Of a stretch of DNA of 64,000 nt, positions 8,933 to 16,679 are shown piece by piece. Numbering within the stretch: the stretch's first letter is position 1; each line of letters opens with the position of its first letter. Origin of the DNA: Pelagimonas sp050633425 (GTDB lineage Bacteria; Pseudomonadota; Alphaproteobacteria; Rhodobacterales; Rhodobacteraceae); the NCBI RefSeq assembly GCF_050633425.1, contig NZ_JBOEGM010000002.1:211107-275106 (forward strand). Direction: 5' to 3'. The position numbers and the translations under genes are program-made. Under the pieces are notes generated by a model. It worked only from the letters and a program-made list of their open reading frames with translations. It did not search any database and was not told where the DNA came from.

Positions 8933-9482
8933 TTCAGGGGCTACATTTTGCTGGAAGGCTGGGCTGGGGTGGTCTTGTAGATATCGAGTTACACCAAGCC
9001 TAGGTCCAAGTTCGGGTTGTGGCGATGGTATGGACCGATAAAAACACGATTTGGTAAAAAAACTTGGCGCGGCGGTTCATTGGGTGGGGGCGATGGTGCC
9101 AAGCGGATTGCACAGAAGGGCGGGGCGAGCGGATGTGTATGCGCGCTTGAATGACACCCGGTGGGCCATAGGTTGTTGTAACAAGGCGGTCTTGCTTAGG
9201 GCGGATCGTCCAGAAGGTCCGGTCTCGGAGTGAGAGGTTGGTTTGGGTTAGAGCTTTGATTTTAAATGAAAGGTTTCCCTGTGCGCAACCTGTTTTGAGC
9301 GCCTGACGCACCGGGCGCATGACACGAAGAGTGCCAGAGGGGCTTGGCCTGCGACGGTTGCAGCCTATGATTGGGGGCGTCTTTGGCCGGGCGTTTCGGG
9401 CGGGTTTCCATGCATATATGCATGGGACCTGTGTCGATACGGGTGTTCAAAGCAGTGACCGCAAACCCTAAGTTAAGCGCAT
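8933..9482. other. Gene-poor spacer with an 18-bp palindrome
   Basis: About 550 bases without a convincing gene; the short frames on either strand here are basic and low in protein-like character. It contains a perfect 18-base palindrome (CCATGCATATATGCATGG, 9408-9425) 57 bases before the methyltransferase start. The spacer presumably holds the divergent promoters of the two flanking genes. Confidence 0.5.
9408..9425. promoter_or_regulatory. Perfect 18-bp palindrome upstream of the methyltransferase gene
   Basis: CCATGCATATATGCATGG is fully self-complementary and lies 57 bases 5' of the next start codon, the position of an operator or a promoter-proximal binding site. The protein that would bind it is not known. 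Confidence 0.45.
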
Positions 9483-10133
9483 ATGAGTGACAGCAAACGC
9501 ATGGGACACGCTATGAAACATGACCAGTTCTGGGACAAGATTGCCCGCAAATACGCATCGGACCCGATTAGCAACATGCCAGCCTATGAGGCAACTTTGG
9601 CGCGGGTGCGCGCGCTCATCACCCCCGAAATGCAGGTGTTGGAAGTGGGTTGTGGCACCGGGACTACCGCGCTGAAACTCGCGGATGCGGCCGGGCATTA
9701 TACCGGCACGGATATTTCCTCAGAGATGATCAAGATCGCCAATGAAAAGCGCATTGATGATGGCGTTGAGGACCTGACTTTTGACGTGGCAAGCGCGACG
9801 CAGGCGGGAGATGGCAATTACGATGCTGTGCTGGCGTTTAACCTGCTGCATCTGGTGCCCGATCCCGAAGCGACGCTGGCGCATATTCATAGCCAATTGC
9901 CCGAGGGCGGGATGTTTATTTCCAAAACGCCGTGTTTGGGAAACAAGCCCTGGTTCATACCGCTGATCGCGCTGATGCAACTGATTGGCAAGGCGCCGAA
10001 ACCGGTGCATTCGCTGCGCCCTGACCGTCTGAGAACCATGATCACACAAGCCGGGTTCGACGTTGAAGAGATGATGTTCTTTCCCAAGCAGAACATCAGC
10101 CGCTTTATCGTCGCGCGCAAGCGGGCAGGGTAG
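9483..10133 (+). CDS. Class I SAM-dependent methyltransferase
   Basis: A 216-residue Rossmann-fold methyltransferase of the UbiE/Methyltransf_11 type. Motif I is VLEVGCGTGTTAL (about residues 50-62), followed by TGTDISSEM and the post-motif LLHLVPDPEATL. The C-terminal part (FPKQNISRFIVARKR) is typical of small-molecule methyltransferases. The substrate cannot be read from the sequence. Possible starts are 9483, 9501 and 9513. It converges on the globin-like gene with 14 bases between the stops. Confidence 0.85.
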   Translation: MSDSKRMGHAMKHDQFWDKIARKYASDPISNMPAYEATLARVRALITPEMQVLEVGCGTGTTALKLADAAGHYTGTDISSEMIKIANEKRIDDGVEDLTFDVASATQAGDGNYDAVLAFNLLHLVPDPEATLAHIHSQLPEGGMFISKTPCLGNKPWFIPLIALMQLIGKAPKPVHSLRPDRLRTMITQAGFDVEEMMFFPKQNISRFIVARKRAG

Positions 10134-10147
10134 AGCAGATGGCGTCT

Positions 10148-10570
10148 CTATCCCTGCGCCGTTTTGCGCAATTCATGAAAAACGATTTCCAGAAACATGT
10201 GAAAGTTCAGCTCGGCGTCTGAAGGCAAAGAATGATGCACCTGCCGCACCTGTTCGAACGCATATTTCATGGCGACCTCACAGGCGGTGAAATGGCGGTC
10301 GGTCAGATTGAATTTCTTATGAGAAGCTGAAAAGCGGGAGACGAGATCAGCAATGCCGGAACCCGAGGTTGCCGATCGCACAAGATCGGTCATAAACCTT
10401 TCCATCATATGAGTTTTTGCAATTGGATAGCGGTCAAAATGCGGCTGAAGCTCGGGCGCGTCTTCAAGCAGTTTTCTGTAGAACGCATCCCGAAACTGGC
10501 CCTTCGTTTGAAAGATTTTGGGGAAGTACTCCAACAGATAGCTTGGATCAAATGTTTGCATAATTCTCAT
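10148..10570 (-). CDS. Globin-like haem protein
   Basis: The 140-residue all-helical protein resembles single-domain globins. It begins with LLEYFPKIFQTKGQFRDAFYRKLLEDAPELQPHF, an A-to-C helix pattern; a histidine-containing stretch (FSASHKKFNLTDRHF) fits the F helix/proximal histidine region, and AMKYAFEQV fits the G helix. Such proteins bind O2 or NO, or sense them; which applies here is unknown. The start may be 10570 or 10561. It is divergent from fadH, and a palindrome (10627-10644) lies between them. Confidence 0.65.
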   Translation of the reverse strand: MRIMQTFDPSYLLEYFPKIFQTKGQFRDAFYRKLLEDAPELQPHFDRYPIAKTHMMERFMTDLVRSATSGSGIADLVSRFSASHKKFNLTDRHFTACEVAMKYAFEQVRQVHHSLPSDAELNFHMFLEIVFHELRKTAQG

Positions 10571-10626
10571 ACGAAGTTGCTAGGATCAAAGTGATTGATA
10601 CATATCAGCGGTGTCCTTTCGTGCAT

Positions 10627-10644
10627 TGACCTAGGTTAAGGTCA
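10627..10644. promoter_or_regulatory. Candidate operator between globin-like gene and fadH
   Basis: The inverted repeat TGACCT-N6-AGGTCA lies in the divergent spacer. It overlaps a TTGACC hexamer, as MerR-family operators often do, but no good -10 was found at 19 bases. The regulator is unknown. Confidence 0.35.
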
Positions 10645-10777
10645 CGTCATCTTCCGGGGAGTCCTGACGTGACGTAGGCGGTGACAAGGTAAAGCAGATC
10701 GTGTGATCTGGGGGCTAAGCCGCCCCCTTTGGCCACCGCGCCGGGGCGTGGGCCGCGTGCTTTTGGAGGAGCCAGGA

Positions 10778-12820
10778 ATGAGCCACTACCCGCATATGTT
10801 AGCCCCCTTGGATTTGGGTTTTACCACGCTGAAGAACCGCGTTTTGATGGGGTCGATGCATACCAATCTTGAGGAGCGCGGCGACTGGAATGCGGTGGCG
10901 GAATTCTATGCAGAACGGGCACGCGGCGATGTGGGTTTGATCGTCACAGGCGGCATGGCCCCCAATTTGGAAGGTGGCGTGTTTCCCGGTGCAGCGGGGC
11001 TGTTTAGCGACAAAGACATTGCCAACCATAAGGTGATCACCGACCGTGTTCACGAAGGTGGTGGCAAGATCGCGATGCAGATTTTGCATGCAGGGCGCTA
11101 TGCCTACGGGCCGGAATGTGTGTCGGCCTCGCCGGTCAAATCACCGATTTCCCCCTTTCCTCCCAAAGAGTTGGACGAAGACGGTATCGAAAAGCAGATC
11201 GCAGATATTGCCCATGCTGCGGCACAGGCTCAGCGCGCTGGCTATGACGGCGTTGAGGTCATGGGGTCGGAAGGCTACTTCCTCAATCAGTTTCTTGTCA
11301 CACATACCAACAAACGCACCGATCGCTGGGGCGGTTCCTATGAAAACCGCATGCGTCTGCCGATTGAGGTGGTCAAACGCGTGCGCGCGGCGGTTGGGCC
11401 TGAGTTCATCGTGATTTACCGGCTGAGCATGATTGATCTGGTGCCAAATGGATCGACATTCGAAGAGGTGGTGCAGCTCGCGCAGGAGATTGAGACAGCG
11501 GGCGCAACGATCCTGAACACGGGCATTGGCTGGCACGAAGCGCGGGTTCCGACGATTGCCACAAGCGTGCCGCGCCGCGCCTTTGCTTGGGTGACCAAGA
11601 AGCTGATGGGGAAGGTCGGTATTCCGGTCATCACCTCGAACCGGATCAATTCGCCCGACGTGGCCGAGGGTGTGCTGGCTGAAGGCTGTGCCGACATGGT
11701 GTCGCTGGCGCGGCCGTTTTTGGCGGATGCGAATTTTGTTGCCAAAGCAGCGCAGGGCCGGGCCGACACGATTGCGCCTTGTATTGCCTGTAATCAGGCC
11801 TGTTTGGATCACACCTTTGCGGGCAAGGTTTCGACCTGTTTGGTCAACCCCCGCGCGGCATTTGAGACGCAAATCATCCTGTCAGACACCACGAGCCCAA
11901 AGTCGGTTGCGGTTGTCGGAGCGGGGCCCGCGGGCTTGGCAACGGCGATCACGGCGGCGCAGGTCGGGCATAATGTGACCCTGTTTGATCGCGCCGATGA
12001 TGTGGGCGGTCAGTTGAACATGGCCAAACAGGTGCCTGGCAAAGAGGAATTCTGGGGCCTTGTGGATTGGTTCCGCACCATGGTCGGCGAGACCGGTGTG
12101 ACATTGGCGCTTGGCCAAGAGGTGACGGCTGATGATCTGACCGGGTTTGACGAGGTTGTGGTGGCCACAGGCGTCACACCGCGCGATCCGGGCATTGAGG
12201 GGCAAGATCACCCCAAAGTGCTTAGCTATATTGATGTGCTGCGCAATAAGGTTCCGGTCGGTGATAAGGTGGCGGTGATCGGCGCGGGTGGCATTGGCTA
12301 TGACATCGCCGAGTTCCTTGTGACCGGTGAGAGCCCGACCGAAAACCTGCCGGAGTGGATGCGCGAATGGGGCGTGACCGACCCCGCTGAGGCCCGCGGC
12401 GGTTTGGCCCCCGAAGGGCCGCAGCCCGAGGCCGCGATACGTGAGGTCACGGTATTGCAGCGCAAGGCTGAAAAACCGGGCAAGCGTTTGGGCAAAACCA
12501 CCGGCTGGATTCACCGGGCGGCGCTTCAGATGAAGAAAGTGAAGATGAAAGCGGGCGTCAATTACGAGCGGATCGACGATGAGGGCCTGCATATTTCCTT
12601 TGGCGAAGCGCGTGAGAACCCTGAGGTGATCGCCTGTGACAACGTTGTATTATGCGCGGGTCAGATCAGTGAACGCAGCCTGGCCGACGCTTTGGCCGAC
12701 AAGGGGATCACGGCGCATGTGATCGGCGGCGCGGATGTGGCGGCGGAGCTTGATGCCAAGCGCGCCATTGATCAAGGTGTGCGGCTTGCGGTCGGATTTG
12801 ACGGCGCATCTGCGGGCTAA
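10778..12820 (+). CDS. fadH: NADPH-dependent 2,4-dienoyl-CoA reductase
   Basis: This 680-residue iron-sulfur flavoprotein removes double bonds during beta-oxidation of polyunsaturated fatty acids. The N-terminal Old Yellow Enzyme-type TIM barrel (residues 1-330; GRYAYGPECVSASPVKSP, EVMGSEGYFLNQF) holds FMN. A [4Fe-4S] motif follows (CIACNQAC from residue 335 plus the C of KVSTC). The C-terminal half has an FAD dinucleotide site (GAGPAGLA) and an NADP site (GAGGIGYD). GGAGGA seven bases before the ATG at 10778 fixes the start; the frame extends back to 10703. A role on another enone or a trimethylamine-type substrate is possible for this family, but the architecture fits FadH best. Confidence 0.88.
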   Translation: MSHYPHMLAPLDLGFTTLKNRVLMGSMHTNLEERGDWNAVAEFYAERARGDVGLIVTGGMAPNLEGGVFPGAAGLFSDKDIANHKVITDRVHEGGGKIAMQILHAGRYAYGPECVSASPVKSPISPFPPKELDEDGIEKQIADIAHAAAQAQRAGYDGVEVMGSEGYFLNQFLVTHTNKRTDRWGGSYENRMRLPIEVVKRVRAAVGPEFIVIYRLSMIDLVPNGSTFEEVVQLAQEIETAGATILNTGIGWHEARVPTIATSVPRRAFAWVTKKLMGKVGIPVITSNRINSPDVAEGVLAEGCADMVSLARPFLADANFVAKAAQGRADTIAPCIACNQACLDHTFAGKVSTCLVNPRAAFETQIILSDTTSPKSVAVVGAGPAGLATAITAAQVGHNVTLFDRADDVGGQLNMAKQVPGKEEFWGLVDWFRTMVGETGVTLALGQEVTADDLTGFDEVVVATGVTPRDPGIEGQDHPKVLSYIDVLRNKVPVGDKVAVIGAGGIGYDIAEFLVTGESPTENLPEWMREWGVTDPAEARGGLAPEGPQPEAAIREVTVLQRKAEKPGKRLGKTTGWIHRAALQMKKVKMKAGVNYERIDDEGLHISFGEARENPEVIACDNVVLCAGQISERSLADALADKGITAHVIGGADVAAELDAKRAIDQGVRLAVGFDGASAG

Positions 12821-12844
12821 GTGCCAGCCTGTTTCAAGTGTCAG

Positions 12845-12889
12845 CCGGTTTCGCGTCAGACGGTTTCGCGATTGTGTTTGCGAAACCGG
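12845..12889. terminator. Alternative hairpins between convergent fadH and gntR genes
   Basis: GCGAAACCGG at 12880-12889 can pair with CCGGTTTCGC at 12845-12854 (10 pairs) or with the direct repeat CGGTTTCGC at 12861-12869 (9 pairs). The two arms thus compete. It lies just after the fadH stop and probably serves as a terminator. Confidence 0.5.
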
Positions 12890-12955
12890 TCGGATGATGC
12901 GGATTGGTTTGGCGGGGCGAACATGAGTGCCGCAGGTGGCCCCTCAGGGCAGGGC

Positions 12956-13612
12956 CTATTCGGCGGCGCTTTTGAGGGTCGCCATGAGGCTGTGAAATTT
13001 TTCGCCTTGGATGGCCACATGGCTGCGCAGGGCGTCTGCGGCGGCTTCGGAATTTCCCTGCTCCAGCGCCTCTAGAATGGCTTTGTGTTCGCTCATGGAT
13101 TGGGCCATGCGCCCCCTCAATCTCAGTTGCTGGCGGCGGAAGGGTTGGAGGCGGCGGTGCAGGGTTCCGGTTTCGCTTGCCAAGAAGGCGTTGCCGGATT
13201 CGCGGTAGATGATTTTGTGAAACCGCTCGTTCTCGATGTAGTAGGAATCGGGGTCCTGCGCGTCGATAGCTTTTTGGCATTTGTTGTTGGCATCGTGCAA
13301 ATCCAGCAATGCCTGATCTGAAATGCGTTTCGCAGCAAGGCGCCCACAGACCGCTTCGACTTCGGCCATGACTTCGAACATTTCCATCAGCTCAACAACT
13401 CCGGGTTGGCGCACAAACGCGCCCCGGCGGGGAATGTGTTCGACCAATCCAGATCGGGCAAGCCTTTGTAAGGCCTCACGTAACGGGGTTCTGGAAACGC
13501 CAAATTGCTCGGCCAGACGCACCTCATCAAGGCGGTCTCCGTCTGAGTAAGACCCGTCAAAAATCCGCTCTTCGAGCTCTTCGGCAATTGAATCTGCGCG
13601 TCGTTGTTCCAT
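12956..13612 (-). CDS. GntR-family regulator of the malonate operon (MatR-like)
   Basis: A 218-residue FadR-subfamily regulator. A winged helix (residues 8-75, RLAEQFGVSRTPLREALQRL) is followed by an all-helical FCD ligand-binding domain with conserved metal-site histidines (ENERFHKIIY, SEHKAILEAL, LRSHV). It is divergent from the malonate TRAP/mat operon, and a perfect palindrome lies between them. In rhizobial mat loci a GntR protein (MatR) represses malonate genes and is released by malonate; the same role is inferred here. The start at 13612 is the ATG of MEQRRADSIAEELEERI. Confidence 0.9.
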   Translation of the reverse strand: MEQRRADSIAEELEERIFDGSYSDGDRLDEVRLAEQFGVSRTPLREALQRLARSGLVEHIPRRGAFVRQPGVVELMEMFEVMAEVEAVCGRLAAKRISDQALLDLHDANNKCQKAIDAQDPDSYYIENERFHKIIYRESGNAFLASETGTLHRRLQPFRRQQLRLRGRMAQSMSEHKAILEALEQGNSEAAADALRSHVAIQGEKFHSLMATLKSAAE

Positions 13613-13656
13613 GGCCCAAGTTTAGAATCGCGCAGTGAGAAACTCAAGAACCGAAA

Positions 13657-13670
13657 TCTTGTATACAAGA
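13657..13670. promoter_or_regulatory. GntR/MatR operator palindrome
   Basis: TCTTGTATACAAGA is a perfect 14-base palindrome, 45 bases from the regulator start and 77 bases before dctP. A TTGACT (13674-13679) right after it could be the -35 of the operon promoter. From memory it closely resembles the published rhizobial MatR site. Confidence 0.75.
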
Positions 13671-13746
13671 AGCTTGACTTAAAAAACATCCAATCCTACC
13701 GTGAGCTACCCGGCATTTTTCCGGGGTCACGTTTTGGGAGGAACAC

Positions 13747-14733
13747 ATGAAATCTATAATGAAGACTGTCGTCACCGCGCTGACACTCGCATCCGTAGGC
13801 ACCATTGCAGGGGCCACTGAATTGCGCCTGTCGCACCAATGGTCGACCAAAGACATCCGCCACCAAGTCGCCCAAATCGTGGCTGATGAAGTTGCGGCAG
13901 CAAATGTTGATTTGGATATCAAAATCTTTGCATCAAAGTCCTTGTTCAAACCGCGCGAGCAGTACAAGCCGCTGAGCCGTGGTCAGCTGGATATGACCGT
14001 TTTGCCGCTGTCCTATGCCGGTGGCCAACAACCCGCCTATAACCTGACACTGATGCCCGGTCTGGTGAAAAACCATGATCACGCGGCGCGTTTGTCGGAG
14101 TCGCCCTTCATGGAAGCGCTTGAAGCCAAGATGGCCGAAGATGATGTGATGGTTCTGGTTCATGGCTATTTGGCCGGTGGTTTCGCAGGCAAAGACAAGT
14201 GCATCACCAAACCGTCAGATGTGGCCGGGCTCCAGACCCGTGCGGCGGGCAAATCGTTTGAGCAAATGCTGGCTGGTGCCAATGCGTCGATCGCATCTAT
14301 GGCGTCGTCGGAAATCTATAATGCGATGCAAACCGGCGTTCTGCAGGCGGCCAATACGTCGTCGTCTTCCTTTGTCAGCTACCGTATCTATGAGCAGGTC
14401 AGCTGCTACACCCCTGCGGGTGATGTGGCGTTGTGGTTCATGTACCAGCCTCTGTTGATGAACAAGAGCGCGTTTGATGAGCTGAACGAAGATCAGCAAG
14501 CGGCGTTGATGGCAGCCTCTGCCAAGGCCGAAGCCCACTATTTGGCCGAAGCCAAGAAGCAAGACGCAGCATCGACACAAGTGTTTATGGATGCTGGTGT
14601 TGAAATTGCTGAGATGTCTGCAGAGGATTTCGAAGCGTGGCGGACCCTTGCCATGGAAACATCCTATGCGAAATTTGTAGAAGAAGTTGAGGGCGGTCAG
14701 GAGCTCTTGGATATGGCGTTGGCCGTAGAATAA
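13747..14733 (+). CDS. dctP: TRAP transporter substrate-binding protein (probably malonate)
   Basis: A 328-residue periplasmic binding protein of the DctP family that delivers an organic acid to the DctQM membrane complex. A signal peptide (residues 1-23, ending GATE) precedes the mature RLSHQWSTKD start. The conserved arginine region of the family is in GLQTRAAGKSFEQMLAGAN, where the first arginine would bind the carboxylate. GGGAGGA precedes the ATG. The ligand is inferred as malonate because matA and matB are in the same operon; the sequence alone would not show this. A perfect hairpin follows the stop. Confidence 0.92.
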   Translation: MKSIMKTVVTALTLASVGTIAGATELRLSHQWSTKDIRHQVAQIVADEVAAANVDLDIKIFASKSLFKPREQYKPLSRGQLDMTVLPLSYAGGQQPAYNLTLMPGLVKNHDHAARLSESPFMEALEAKMAEDDVMVLVHGYLAGGFAGKDKCITKPSDVAGLQTRAAGKSFEQMLAGANASIASMASSEIYNAMQTGVLQAANTSSSSFVSYRIYEQVSCYTPAGDVALWFMYQPLLMNKSAFDELNEDQQAALMAASAKAEAHYLAEAKKQDAASTQVFMDAGVEIAEMSAEDFEAWRTLAMETSYAKFVEEVEGGQELLDMALAVE

Positions 14734-14739
14734 CCTTTT

Positions 14740-14768
14740 GGCGGGGCATTGTTTTGACATGCCCCGCC
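14740..14768 (+). terminator. Intra-operon hairpin between dctP and dctQ
   Basis: A perfect 10-base stem (GGCGGGGCAT with ATGCCCCGCC, 9-base loop) starts right after the dctP stop. Such hairpins commonly stabilise the binding-protein mRNA and lower expression of the membrane genes downstream. A run of 11 C residues (14777-14787) follows rather than a T-run. Confidence 0.7.
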
Positions 14769-14776
14769 TGTCTGCT

Positions 14777-14787
14777 CCCCCCCCCCC
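14777..14787 (+). repeat. Homopolymer of 11 C residues
   Basis: Eleven consecutive C residues lie between the hairpin and the dctQ ribosome binding site. Tracts of this length can vary in length by slippage; being non-coding, a change would alter spacing rather than frame. Confidence 0.9.
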
Positions 14788-14814
14788 TAAATTTCACTAC
14801 AACAGGAGGCGCAA

Positions 14815-15357
14815 TTGGCTGGCCAAAGCTCCGCCGTTGCTTCCCATACCGGGAACAACCTTTTCCTTCGTGTCGTCGCGGCCCTTTCGACACTGGCTGG
14901 CTGGTGCTCGGCTGGTATGATCGTTGCCGCCGTGGCCATCACCTGCCAAATGATCACCGTGCGTTTTGTGTTAAACGGGTCGACCGTTTGGCAAACCGAG
15001 GCTGTGATCTATCTGGTCATCGCAGCCACCTTGATCGGCCTGCCCTATGTCCAGCGCTTGCGTGGCCATGTGAACGTCGATCTCATCCCGATCATGCTGC
15101 CGACAAGAGCGCGGTTTTATATGGCGATCCTGACCTCACTCCTGTCGATCTCCATCGTGTCGCTGATGCTGTTTTACGGCTATGAATACTGGCACTTTGC
15201 CTGGGATCGCGGTTGGAAATCCGACACCGTGTGGGGCGTGCGCCTATGGATTCCGTATCTGGCGATCCCCGTGGGATTTGGTCTCTTTCTTCTGCAATTG
15301 ATCGCCGATCTCGTCGCTGTATTGCTTGGCATCGATAAACCCTTTGGTCTGGAGTAG
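14815..15357 (+). CDS. dctQ: TRAP transporter small permease
   Basis: The 180-residue small membrane subunit of the tripartite transporter has four predicted helices (about residues 19-45, 60-78, 98-122 and 138-165). It contains the DctQ signature region WQTEAVIYLVIAATLIGLPYV followed by the conserved RGHVNVDLI. A perfect AGGAGG at 14804-14809 lies before a TTG at 14815, which I take as the start, since no ATG exists until well inside the first helix. It is followed by dctM after five bases. Confidence 0.9.
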   Translation: MAGQSSAVASHTGNNLFLRVVAALSTLAGWCSAGMIVAAVAITCQMITVRFVLNGSTVWQTEAVIYLVIAATLIGLPYVQRLRGHVNVDLIPIMLPTRARFYMAILTSLLSISIVSLMLFYGYEYWHFAWDRGWKSDTVWGVRLWIPYLAIPVGFGLFLLQLIADLVAVLLGIDKPFGLE

Positions 15358-15362
15358 TACAC

Positions 15363-16679
15363 GTGGATCCTCTTTTGCTTGGAGCAATTGTGGCCATTGC
15401 CACTATTCTCGTCCTGTTCTCTGGAACATCCGTGGCCATCGGCCTGTTGATTGTCTCGGCCGGATTTCTGTTGGTCTTTGACGGCGCGCGGTCGTTGGAG
15501 CTTTTGCCGGAATTGCTGTTTGGGAAGCTCGACAATTTTGCGCTTCTTTCGATCCCGATGTTTATCATCATGGGGGCCTCTATTGCCTCAACACGGGCCG
15601 GGGCCGATCTCTATGAAGCGCTTGAACGCTGGTTGACCCGTGTTCCGGGGGGCTTGGTTGTCTCGAACCTTGGGGCCTGTGCGTTGTTTGCTGCGATGTC
15701 GGGGTCGTCTCCTGCGACCTGCGCGGCCATCGGCAAAATGGGCATCCCCGAGATGCGCAAACGCGGCTATCCAGACGGTGTGGCGGCGGGCTCAATCGCG
15801 GCGGGTGGCACGCTCGGTATCTTGATCCCCCCATCTGTGACGATGATTGTTTACGGGATCGCCACGGAAACCTCGATTGGCCGTTTGTTTCTGGCCGGTG
15901 TTATCCCTGGTCTGTTGTTGGTCGGCCTGTTCATGGCGTGGTCGCTGTATTCCACATGGAAGTCCGGCAATGCCTCTCAGCTGAGCTCGGGCACTTATAC
16001 ATGGGCGCAGCGGTTTGAAATCCTGCCGCGTGTGTTGCCGTTCCTGTTGATCATTGTTGGTGTTTTATATGCTATGTATGGCGGCATCGCGACGCCGTCA
16101 GAAACAGCCGCCGTGGGGGCATTGCTCTGCCTGATCATCGCGATGGTGATCTACAAGCTGTGGAACCCCAAGGATCTTTGGGTTGTGCTGCGCGACAGCA
16201 CCAAAGAATCCGTCATGATCTTGTTCATTATCGCGGCTGCGGGTGTGTATTCGTATATGCTCAGCTCGCTCTTTATCACACAATCCATTGCCGAATGGAT
16301 CGGGACGCTGGACGTGAACCGCTGGGTCTTGATGGGTGTGGTGAATGTTTTCTTGCTTATTGCCGGGTTCTTTTTGCCGCCGGTTGCGGTGATTTTGATG
16401 GCGGCTCCGATCCTGTTGCCGATCATTGACACAGCAGGATTTGATCCGATCTGGTTCGCTGTTGTGCTGACCATCAACATGGAAATTGGCCTGATTTCGC
16501 CGCCGGTTGGTCTTAACCTTTATGTCATCAACGGCATTGCGCCGGACATTTCGCTCAAGACCATCCTAAAAGGCTCCTTGCCCTTTGTGGCTTGTATGGT
16601 GCTGGCGATTATCCTGCTGTGCCTGTTTCCCGGCCTTGCGACGTGGTTACCAAATCAGGTTATGGGAGCGGTTATTTGA
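15363..16679 (+). CDS. dctM: TRAP transporter large permease
   Basis: The 438-residue translocation subunit of the DctM family has about 12 hydrophobic segments. Hallmarks are PMFIIMG, ALFAAMSGSSPATCAAIG, GGTLGILIPPSV and the second-half counterparts ADM-type helix region and GLISPPVGLNLYV. It works with DctP and DctQ in sodium-driven uptake, here probably of malonate. A GTG start at 15363 follows GGAG by eight bases. The TGA stop overlaps the TTG start of matA by four bases. Confidence 0.94.
   Translation: MDPLLLGAIVAIATILVLFSGTSVAIGLLIVSAGFLLVFDGARSLELLPELLFGKLDNFALLSIPMFIIMGASIASTRAGADLYEALERWLTRVPGGLVVSNLGACALFAAMSGSSPATCAAIGKMGIPEMRKRGYPDGVAAGSIAAGGTLGILIPPSVTMIVYGIATETSIGRLFLAGVIPGLLLVGLFMAWSLYSTWKSGNASQLSSGTYTWAQRFEILPRVLPFLLIIVGVLYAMYGGIATPSETAAVGALLCLIIAMVIYKLWNPKDLWVVLRDSTKESVMILFIIAAAGVYSYMLSSLFITQSIAEWIGTLDVNRWVLMGVVNVFLLIAGFFLPPVAVILMAAPILLPIIDTAGFDPIWFAVVLTINMEIGLISPPVGLNLYVINGIAPDISLKTILKGSLPFVACMVLAIILLCLFPGLATWLPNQVMGAVI

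Noticed and set aside
9000..9320. 106-residue minus-strand frame in the 8.9-9.5 kb spacer
   Set aside because: No family, no ribosome binding site, and a basic low-complexity product; not enough to call a gene.
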